This document shows, in pieces, positions 21,201-29,660 of a stretch of 64,000 bases of DNA. Source of the DNA: Scortum barcoo (lineage: Eukaryota > Chordata > Actinopteri > Centrarchiformes > Terapontidae); contig CM041550.1 in the NCBI GenBank assembly GCA_023238725.1, positions 6,395,044 to 6,459,043 of the forward strand, given 5' to 3'. The notes beneath the pieces are model-generated. The model saw nothing but the letters and a program-made list of their open reading frames with translations, was not told the origin of the DNA and did not search any database. Every line of letters starts with the position of its first letter. Positions within the stretch are counted from its first letter, which is position 1. The translations under genes and the position numbers were made by a program.

Positions 21201-22215
21201 ACTTGATTTGTCTGAGTGACCCCATTTCCTCTCACAGTCCAAAGACTCCAAAGAGTTTAGGTAAAGTAGTAACTCCAAATTACATGTTGATCTGAATGTT
21301 TGTTCTTTATCTGCACACTGAGCGAGGTCAGCATCACACAAAGCTGAAAAGGATGTGATTTAAAATAAATATGGGTTGATGTGTTTATATTGGTGTCTGT
21401 GGTGTAAAGTATTTTATAGTGACCTAATGGTACAGTATTGATGATGAATGAATGATTATTTACCCCAGAAGGTGGAGCACTATCTGTTTCCACCGTGTCT
21501 CAGAGAAGAACAGTAGTAGTTCAGATAAAAGCATGGATCAATTGAACTGAACGATCATGTTTAGTGCATAAAGACACAGTTAAACTCTTGTTTCTTATCT
21601 TACATAAACCATTTAAAAAACTTATTGGACTATATAAAAAATACATTGCCCCAAAGCGGGTACATTTTTATCTTCATTTTTATGTTAATAATTTTTAAGA
21701 ACAAAATACAGACTGATCAATCAGCTGACTTCAACATGTTATATATTAAAATAACTAATGAGTTGAAATATTTATTTTAAAGACTTATGTTACAGTTACA
21801 GAAATACAGTCTAAGCAATAAACAACAGTGTGTCATTAAAAAGGGGATCAAATGTTAAACAGTTTCTCGAGTAGGTAGCGTTTTAAGGTTGTGGCACTAA
21901 AAGGAATATTTCCATTTTATAAGGCATACATTTATTATATACATTTATTCTTATGTGCAACAACATAAAATTATGCAATGTTAAAAAATAGCAGTAATGT
22001 ACTGCGTATTTTAGAGGATCATTACATTAAAAATGCTACATTCAGTCAAAGACACATCAACACAGAGTATTTTCTTCACTTTTCTTTTAGTATTTTTCCA
22101 TGAAAATGTGCAGACATACAGACTTGCAAACGGACTGACAATAAACTTTTCTGCTTCCCTGAGAACATTTATCACATCTAACAACACACACACAGTAAAT
22201 CCACTCAGTGACCAC

Positions 22216-22221
22216 TTTATT
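22216..22221 (-). terminator. il1r2: Possible il1r2 poly(A) signal, distal
   Basis: AATAAA on the minus strand inside the left MITE arm (CTAATAAAGTGG). Confidence 0.4.
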
Positions 22222-22268
22222 AGATACGCCTGTAAAATCTAATGCAGTCAAATTCATCAGCTCAGCCG

Positions 22269-22274
22269 TTTATT
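22269..22274 (-). terminator. il1r2: Possible il1r2 poly(A) signal, proximal
   Basis: First AATAAA on the minus strand downstream of the il1r2 stop (GGAATAAACGG), about 590 nt from it, within the MITE. Confidence 0.45.
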
Positions 22275-22864
22275 CCGCATTTACAAAGATAATAACGCTT
22301 AGTTTTGATCGATGCTGTCAGAGAGGCATTCATCCCCCCACATGTTGTAAACGTGGTGAGAAAAACATTGGAAACATCTTTCAGTGTGGAGTCAAGTTCA
22401 ACCTTACAACCTCAATAATAAACATACAGTCAAATGAACACCCATCTGATAGTACTAAACATTATTATCTCTGTAAAGGTGGAATAAACGGCTGAGCTGC
22501 TGCATTTGTTTGCAATCAATTTTAAAGTTGTCTCTAATAAAATGGCCACCGAGTGTGTACTTTTGACTCTCTTAGGAGTGTATGACAAAACAAACAAATG
22601 AAGTGACTTCACTACATTTGTACTTGCATGTTATTGACACACTAATGCAACTCAAAATCATTTCAACAGTAGCAAAAATTGTAATTCTCATTCGGGGACA
22701 AAGCGACACAGGACAGCATGTTAAAAACACAGAATCCCTGTAAGAGGAGTGTTGAACACCAGACAGATGTCGCTGCAAGCCGTCACCAGCACACGATGCA
22801 CGAAAGACTTGACGCAACAGCAGTCCCATTAAAAAAGGTTCTTTTTTTTTGCACAGCAGCAGAG

Positions 22865-23010
22865 TTAGAAGCTGCTATTTTGCCGAGCCAGGAAGTAATC
22901 CATCTTCCTTTTCCTCTTAGGTTTGAAGAGGACGTACAGGAAGATCGAAACCACTGTGAGGAAGCAGGACACGGCCACCGCAGCGACCACCACCCATGTA
23001 GATGTGGAGT
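22865..23010 (-). CDS. il1r2: il1r2 coding exon 8: transmembrane span, basic tail and stop
   Basis: Phase 1 in. STWVVVAAVAVSCFLTVVSI begins the membrane span; the cytoplasmic side is KPKRKRKMDYFLARQNSSF and stop. The lack of a TIR domain marks the decoy receptor. Confidence 0.92.
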
Positions 23011-24671
23011 CTGCGAAGAAAGAGACACAGAGGTAGATGAGTGCTTTGATACAGACATCTAAAATCTTTGGAAATCTCAAAGGTTAATTCCAGTGAACAT
23101 GGACTGGCTGTTTTATATTAACTATGATAACATGTAGGTCACACTGGGTAAGAAATGCATCGAACCAGGCAATCACAGGTTTCAAACAAACCTCCTCATT
23201 TGTCAAACATCCCTTACAGTTTAACATGGATACTCTATTGTACTGCCGTTTATTTACTCACAACTGTGGAATAACAGGTGCTGCAGAACTTAAGGTGAAG
23301 GGGTTTAGAAAATCTAATCATCTGACCGCTCGTGTTTTTTGCCCTATCCGGCATCATTGACAGAAAAAATCATCACTAGCATTTTACTTTGGAACAAACA
23401 GTGTCATTGTTTTATGATAGCTGACACCAGCGATGGTCAAAATGAGAAAGTTTCATGAATTTCACATCATCTGATCAACCTGATGTATGGAGGATTTGCA
23501 TCCCTGATTCCGATTCGAAGGGCATGTGATCCACACACACACACACACACACACACAGAGCTCACCCTCGAGTCGAAGCTGTGTGACCACTTCCTGTCTC
23601 CCCGCTTCGTTCTGAGTGACGCACTTCAGCTCCGTCCCCACGTCTTCCTCTGTCACTGCGGCGACAATGAGCCTCAGCTCAATCTGGCATCCTTCAGATA
23701 CCCTGGTCACCCTGGAAACGTTGAGACAGACAAAAAGTGACTAACTATCTTCTGCGGGAATGTCCTCAAGGGTGAAACTAAGCAAATAATATAAATAATA
23801 CTCCAGTATCAGCAGCTTTTGATCACAAGTTGGAAATCCTAACACACAGAAAGGGACAGTTCTTCAGGGGCAGTAAGTGAAGTTATGTCACTTCTAATGG
23901 TGTTGAGTATTTGTGTTTACTATTTACTGTTTGTATGGAAAATTTGAGGAAATTATGCCTGATTCAACATTTTAAGCATGCATCTTAAAATGGACGTACG
24001 TAAATGCAGTTTTTAGACTCATCTAAAGTCAATTTGTCATCTCTGTTTATCACTCGGGTGCTTTATTGTGCAGAACTTTTGAGTGGAAAGGTATCTTGTG
24101 CTCTTTTGAGGATTATTTCAAGGTTTCAATACTGAGAGAAAACATCCATCAAAAACAAATCAACAGTTACCTCCTTCCCCCCTGCAGAGCCCGCCCATCA
24201 AGGTACGATGACTCCACCGATTGGCCATTGACCAGCCATGTGACTGCGGTTGAATCCGTCATTTGACAGTCAGTGAGCACTTCACAAAACAGCTCCAGTC
24301 CTGAACCTGAAGGAAGTCAGAGGTTAATGGACGTTAAACGTTTGTTGAATCAAAATTTTGCATACAAGCGTGACATTTGATGCGTCGGGACCACAGCGTT
24401 TTATCGCTCACCGTGCAGGCTTTCCACGATGCTCCCATTCAGCGGTGAGACGATCACAGGTGGTTTCATTTCTGGAGCTAAAATAAGAAATCTGATCAGT
24501 ATCATTAAATTTATTGTCTCCTCAAAGAAATACATGAACACCCCAAAAAATAAAAAATTAAAAAAAAGGTCCTTGTAACTCACGGAGAACAGTGCTGTAG
24601 CTGCTGATCAGGCCGGGGTCAGAGGTCACAGAGAGATCAGACGCAGTTGTAGTGACTACAGGGTCGAAACC

Positions 24672-24742
<71 letters not shown>

Positions 24743-27381
24743 GTTTAGACAGGCGTAAACACATGAAAAAAACTGTTTCACACAGTAATAATAATTAATG
24801 CCAGGTAACCGTGCTTTTGTGGAGTTTAGTGGGTTTTTTGCATCATGTTTGAGATTTAGTGCTCCCATCAGTAAGCTGTGTTGCACCTATTAGGCCAGTA
24901 GAGGGCAGTGCATGCTAATGGTTTGTGGCGTTATTGGAGGAAGTGATCTACATGTCTGTGTGTTTTTGATCCTTACTTGTGATCGTTTACAGTAATATTT
25001 GATGATTTATGGATTTTTAAAACTTTTCATTAAATAAATTTAAAAAATCAGATCAGTTATTTGTACTATTTGATCAATTAATTGGAGCAGAAATGAAATA
25101 TGACACCTCACAGTATGTAAAGTATAGCTGTACTTTAGCCGGGGTTGCCCATATTAGAAATGATAACTATCTGTGGTGACAGCACCCACCTCTGACGCGG
25201 ACCAGGTAGACTCTGCTGACTTTGTACGGCTGGTCGTCGATGAGCACTTTGAGCTGGCAGGTGTAGGCGCCTGCGTGGGATCGCCTCACTCCTGGGATCT
25301 TTAGCTTTCCTCGGTCCAGCAGGAAGGAGCCCTCTCTGTCCGGCTGGGGGGCAGCAGGGCCCTGTCAGGAAGCGACACACAGTCATGATGAAAGTGAAGA
25401 GTTCAGGCTCGCTTTGGGCCTCCAGGACTCCAAATGCTTATATAACTGGTGCTGACTGAGGTATTTGTGAAGTCTGACGTATCCATAAAGTAGGAAAATG
25501 TTAATTGTGCCAGTGTTGTAGGTGAGGTTATCACCGTGCACGACCACATTAATGGAGTAACTCGTCTCCCCTTGAGCTATTGCACCCACTTACAGACATC
25601 ACAATATGTCACCATGATAAATAAATGTCTCAGTAAATACGTTAACATTTTTCTCTTTTGTCGCGCAGTTTTGCTTCATGAAGCGGCTTAAAACTGCACA
25701 CATTGTTAGGAAAATTTGTGATTCTGGGCAGCATTATTAAGACTGACTTGACAAAGTGTCAGTGCTGCAAATAATTCATGCTAAATTAAGAAAACTGACA
25801 TCTGACTTTAGACAATTCATGATTTGATTTGTACAGAAACTGGTTGAAATGGCTTTTTGTAAAAATGCTGTGGTTCAAAATCAACTGAAGCACTTTGTTG
25901 AAATGACAAAGTTTAAAATGTTTATATGTAAAAGGCAGAAATTTTTGTTTTAAAAGTCTCATTAACTGACCCACTAATCATTGAACTTTTAGTGCTGATT
26001 AACAACCAGAAGTACTTTTCCTCTCACCTTGTACCACTCGATCACTTCGTCCGTGTGGTTGAAGTCGTTCAAATAAGGACATTTTAAAGTCAGATTGGTT
26101 CCCACTCGGGCTGATATTTTATAGGACAGTTTCTTCATGTTGATGGAGCTGGACTTGTACACGTGCAGCTTGATGGTCCCAGTTACACAGTAGGTTTCAT
26201 TTCTGGAGACAAAGGCGAGGACAAAAAAAAGTTATATCACCTTTAGTGAGATGGTGGAGCATGTAAAGAAAACTTTTTTTTATCTAAGGATTTGCACTAA
26301 ATTTCTGCTAGTTTTTATGCTGTTTTGCAGTCCTCTGTGACCTTAAGCTCTCTATGGAAGAAGTCAAGAGGAAGAACAACCTTCAGAGATTTAAGAGAGA
26401 TACAAAGCAGATATATGGTCCATTAAAGGAATTCAATCTTCACATTTTATACCACCTTCAACTTTATAAAAAGCAGCTATAAAAATACAAAAATGTGCAA
26501 TACTATACCATAACAAATATTTAGCTTGGCTTTACGTAAATCTATAAAGCAGAAGAATTACATTTACATTTATTTACAATTTATTTCTCCTGCTGCAAGA
26601 CTGTAAATTTTCTGTCACAATCTGTAAAAAGTTAAGAAATAAACAGCAGTACAGGTGAGGCGGCAGAGGTCTTTATGCCCACCTGTGAGTGCAGATATAT
26701 TCCCCCGAGTCCGAGGCCTCAGCTGGGAGGAACCACAGCTGGTTGTCACGCTGCTGGACACGGCCCTCGCTGCGGTAGTCCCCGCCCACCGTGCCATTGT
26801 TCTTGGCGATGACGTACGTCGCTTCCGGGGGTGCGATTTTGCGCACCTCCAGCACGCTCTCGAACATCGGGAAGGAGAGGACTACGGCCTCGCCCTCCAC
26901 CGCTGTTACCTCCAGCTCCTCCGACGCCACGTAGCAGCCGTCTGCAGTGGAAACAACACAAACAACAAACAACTTAAATATTTTGACTATTTTGCTAAGA
27001 CATTAGGCCAATATTGGTTAAATCTTTAAATACTGGTGACCATCATCATCATCATCATCAGTGTTATTGGGTGCTGCTTAAAAACATAGCTGGGTGAGGT
27101 TCAACCTAAATATTCAAAGTAATAATGCAGCATTTAAACATATTAGTGTATTATTTTGTTTACAGCATGGCCTCTTAGGTGTGAAGCATGAACAGAAGGA
27201 GTCGCTTGTCCCTCCATTTGTGGAAAAAGTCATCCAGCTGAAGAGAAACGTGGTCAGTGTTTGAAAGCGTTCGACACACAGCGAGTGCACGCTCACCTTT
27301 CATGCTCATAGCAGGTAGGGAAGATCCTCCGTAAACGTATTCAACAATGAGCGCAGCAAACATCAGCACCAAGCAGGCCAT
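22865..27381 (-). CDS. il1r2: Interleukin-1 receptor type 2-like (decoy receptor), complete, 8-9 coding exons
   Basis: Membrane decoy that binds IL-1 without signalling (family knowledge). Exons on the minus strand: 27381-27297, 26941-26683, 26202-26028, 25361-25190, 24477-24412, 24300-24171, 23711-23566, 23010-22865. Phases agree throughout; the sum is 1179 nt, 392 residues, close to mammalian IL1R2. An additional in-phase exon at 24670-24584 would give 421 residues. Order: signal peptide (about 1-20), Ig1 (29-114), Ig2 (115-230), linker (231-252), Ig3 (253-344), membrane span, then a basic tail starting KPKRKRK and ending NSSF. The absence of a TIR domain and the place between map4k4 and il1r1 identify type 2. 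The start ATG sits in GCCACCATGG, a near-ideal Kozak context. Ig1 lacks the B-strand cysteine (Phe instead) while keeping the F-strand one. Confidence 0.9.
23532..23557. repeat. (CA)n microsatellite beside the il1r2 exon 7 donor
   Basis: Thirteen CA units in the intron, starting within about ten bases of the splice donor. Confidence 0.9.
23566..23711 (-). CDS. il1r2: il1r2 coding exon 7: Ig domain 3, second half
   Basis: Phase 2 in, phase 1 out. VTRVSEGCQIELRLIV, then EEDVGTELKCVTQNEAG with the F-strand cysteine. The donor lies a few bases from a short CA repeat. Confidence 0.9.
24171..24300 (-). CDS. il1r2: il1r2 coding exon 6: Ig domain 3, first half
   Basis: Phase 1 in, phase 2 out. LELFCEVLTDCQMTD gives the B-strand cysteine and AVTWLVNGQSVE the core Trp. 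Ends GGRR across the next junction. Confidence 0.85.
24412..24477 (-). CDS. il1r2: il1r2 coding exon 5: Ig2-Ig3 linker
   Basis: 66 nt, phase 1 on both sides. PEMKPPVIVSPLNGSIVESL, matching the short linker exon of the family and of il1r1. Confidence 0.88.
24584..24670 (-). CDS. il1r2: Candidate extra il1r2 exon in the Ig2-Ig3 linker
   Basis: 87 nt, open, phase 1 on both sides, so it can be included or skipped without changing frame. Encodes FDPVVTTTASDLSVTSDPGL and more, a Ser/Thr-rich stretch without cysteine. The donor is CTCC/GTGAGT. The acceptor is GAAG directly after a 67-base (TG)n tract on the transcribed strand, which would serve as the pyrimidine-like tract. il1r1 has no counterpart. 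Confidence 0.5.
24674..24740. repeat. (CA)n microsatellite abutting an il1r2 exon
   Basis: About 33 CA units on the plus strand, so TG on the il1r2 transcript, ending four bases before a candidate exon. Longest CA tract in the window. Confidence 0.95.
25190..25361 (-). CDS. il1r2: il1r2 coding exon 4: Ig domain 2, second half
   Basis: 172 nt, phase 0 in, phase 1 out. REGSFLLDRGKLKIPGVRR, then HAGAYTCQLKVLIDDQPYKV with the F-strand cysteine, ending VYLVRVR. Confidence 0.9.
26028..26202 (-). CDS. il1r2: il1r2 coding exon 3: Ig domain 2, first half
   Basis: Phase 2 in, phase 0 out. NETYCVTGTIKLHVYK, then NLTLKCPYLNDFNHTDEV and IEWYK. The exon break after WYK equals the break after WYR in il1r1. 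Confidence 0.9.
26683..26941 (-). CDS. il1r2: il1r2 coding exon 2: Ig domain 1
   Basis: Phase 1 in, phase 2 out. DGCYVASEELEVTAVEGEAV begins the domain; LWFLPAEASDSGEYICTHR ends it. VVLSFPMF has Phe where family members carry the B-strand cysteine. Confidence 0.92.
27297..27381 (-). CDS. il1r2: il1r2 coding exon 1: start codon and signal peptide
   Basis: MACLVLMFAALIVEYVYGG is a clear signal peptide. The exon probably begins at 27390 after GTTACTGCAG, leaving nine untranslated bases; a further 5' exon is required. Ends in phase 1 before GTGAGC. Confidence 0.9.
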
Positions 27382-27771
27382 GGTGGCAGTCTGCAGTAAC
27401 ACGAATAAAATCTGAAGTTAAAGATCCACTGGAAGAATGTGCGATCGGTCATGTGTAGTCAGGATTTGGTCGCTCACTTTCAGCTTTTTGTGAAAAGTTT
27501 AATAATCGTAAGAAAAATCTGCAAGACAACAACAATCCAGAGTCGTCCCTGGTGACCGGGGACTACGGCGATGTTGTTTCCTCAGGCAGTGTTGAGTTTT
27601 TAATGGTGTCAAACTTCAATTTAACCTCTTTTGTAGATTTTTTTTTTTTGGTAGATTAAGTTGTGACATCACAGGAGTCATCATCCTGCCTCTGTGCTCG
27701 GCAGTCAAATTTAACCACAAGGAATTACCCACAGACAGGGTGAGTCACATTTAATGGTTAAAGAGCAGTAA

Positions 27772-27804
27772 TATATATATATATATATATATATGTATAT
27801 GTGT

Positions 27805-27874
<70 letters not shown>

Positions 27875-27876
27875 GT

Positions 27877-27935
<59 letters not shown>
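27772..27935. repeat. TA/TATG-rich microsatellite
   Basis: About 160 bases of alternating TA with interspersed GTATATATATGTATATG-type units, roughly 390 bases upstream of the il1r2 start exon. Likely to be highly variable in length. Confidence 0.92.
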
Positions 27936-27939
<4 letters not shown>

Positions 27940-28990
27940 TACTTTATTTTATTTTATTCACTTGTTAAATGAAGGAACATGAATAATTTAGATACATAAA
28001 ATAAATTGGAATAAAAAGCATTATTTAATGTAACTTCATTAATCTCATATTTCATTCATGATATTCTACTTTAATGTTTTCTGTTTTTATACATTCAGTG
28101 GTAAATATCTGTTTTTCTCATAGCCACATCTTAATTTAATATATTCTATACTGTATTAAGTCATTTATTTTACTCCATTTTGTTCTGTTCTTTTCTATTA
28201 TTTATTTTTTCTCATGTTTGTTAAGGCTTTGTCACAAAGGACGATAAACTCTCGGGTTCGTGCAGAGAGGGGTTTTTTTTTTTTTTCTTCAGAGTTAAAG
28301 CATCATTTCCATTCAACAAACTGATTTTCACTTCTGCTTCTGTTTCCTCGCCCGCAATTACAGGGATCAGCTGACAGCAGGCGACACTTAATTCAGAGTT
28401 ACACACACACACACACACAGATGCAAACGTGATAAATCTTTCATCAAAGGGCAGTCCCATTCATAGAATCGGTGGGAGTGGTGTGGTTGTAAATGAATAT
28501 GGATACTCGTGAGTCACAGTGCCGTAAATGTGAGCCATTGAGACGTGAACGGAAATTTAAGCAAAGAAAAAAGAAATAAAATCACCCTACGTAGGAGCTG
28601 AACTTGGTTTCTGTCTACTAAGAGGGGGATGATGAGCCAGTTTCAGTCATCCTTACTGGAGCTCTTTGGTTATTTTTGCATTTACTGTAAATATAACAGT
28701 TTAGTTTTTATCATAACAGTAAATGTATGCACACAAACTATATGAATTTATATGTAAACTGTATGTATTTAAGAATTATGGACTAATAATGTGGAATTAC
28801 TGACTGATTAAATTTACAAGGCACAAAAGTTAGTTAGTTTAGCATTTTTTGGTAAATCTAAGCTGTTGTGGGTGAATTAAAGATTAACATTCATATATAT
28901 AGAACTCATGCAGTCTATTTGCAGACTAGAAAATTAAAATTAAAATTTAAGCAGCAGTGGAAACAATATTCAAATGTACCCATTTCACTA

Positions 28991-29215
28991 CACTGTTGCC
29001 CATAAAGTTGGACTAAAATATTTTTACCTCCTCTCATGAAATGATTGTGAAAATGTGATTTATTCTTGATAGATAGTGTTCTCAAAATTTTATTGATCAG
29101 TCTCTTCCAAACATATCACAGTGACACCTTATCTATCAACTGTAAATCACATTTTCACAATCATTTCATGAGAAGACATAAAAAATATTTTAGTCCAACT
29201 ATATGGGCAATAGTG
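28991..29215. mobile_element. Palindromic MITE, Tc1/mariner-like, with TA target duplication
   Basis: The left end begins CACTGTTGCCCATAAAGTTG and the right end, read in reverse, CACTATTGCCCATATAGTTG. Arms of about 80-90 bases share TCATGAAATGATTGTGAAAA. TA flanks both ends (28989-28990, 29216-29217), as for Tc1/mariner insertions. No coding capacity. Confidence 0.88.
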
Positions 29216-29456
29216 TAGAAAATAAAAAAAATATCATAAAATAGATAAATATAAAAATACAAAATTGTATTTATACATAAGTGTATTTTATAATCCATAC
29301 TTAAATTCAATACATGTACATGCACAAACTATACTACAACATTTCAAAAACATGAATATATTATTGTTTATAAACTGTAGTTTTTAATATAATTTTTAAA
29401 GTTATTGTTATCACTGTATATTCAAGCAGCATTTATAAGTCTTCATCTACTATACA

Positions 29457-29503
29457 CACACACACACACAGCACATGATCTCACACACACACACACACAC
29501 AGC
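29457..29503. repeat. Interrupted (CA)n repeat
   Basis: Two CA tracts split by GCACATGATCT, just downstream of the candidate il1r2 5' exon donor. Confidence 0.85.
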
Positions 29504-29519
29504 AGTGCAGTATACTCAC

Positions 29520-29660
29520 GGTTTACAGGTGAGCGGTGACAGCAGGCAGATGTGGTGACAGCGTGGACTGAAGCTGCATCTGGTCAGTTTCATGTCGGCT
29601 GAGGGGGAACCCGCGCTCTCCTTTTCAAGGTTCCCACTCTCCACACCCCCCACCCCCAGA
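29520..29660 (-). promoter_or_regulatory. il1r2: Candidate il1r2 5' untranslated exon
   Basis: A minus-strand segment richer in G/C than its surroundings ends CTGTAAACC/GTGAGTAT, a good donor about 2.1 kb upstream of the il1r2 start exon. It contains an upstream ATG at 29593. The 5' boundary is uncertain. Confidence 0.35.

Larger units (their letters stand above)
11880..22201. other. Non-coding interval between il1r1 exon 1 and the il1r2 3' end
   Basis: About 10 kb with no exon I can support by homology. It holds the il1r1 upstream region, short poly-A/T tracts, a CAG repeat near 15881 and two CpG-bearing candidate 5' exons, described separately. ORFs here are short, unconserved and without partners. 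Confidence 0.6.
22202..22557. mobile_element. Palindromic MITE-like element at the il1r2 3' end
   Basis: Two arms of roughly 105-115 bases form an imperfect inverted repeat. The left end starts CACTCAGTGACCACTTTATT; the right end read in reverse starts CACACTCGGTGGCCATTTTA; both arms share CAGCTCAGCCGTTTATTCC. No transposase is encoded. Terminal sequences resemble a common fish DNA-transposon family, but I cannot name it. It carries minus-strand AATAAA signals usable by il1r2. Confidence 0.75.
22202..22864 (-). other. il1r2: il1r2 3' untranslated region (inferred)
   Basis: From the il1r2 stop there is no minus-strand AATAAA until 22274-22269, with a second at 22221-22216, both inside the MITE. 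The 3' UTR is therefore probably about 600-660 nt and ends within transposon sequence. Confidence 0.5.

Noticed and set aside
24674..24740. CRISPR-like array in the CA repeats
   Set aside because: Simple dinucleotide repeats without spacers; a vertebrate genome.
28991..29215. Long hairpin as a microRNA precursor
   Set aside because: Arms are far too long, the ends are transposon-like and TA target duplications flank it.
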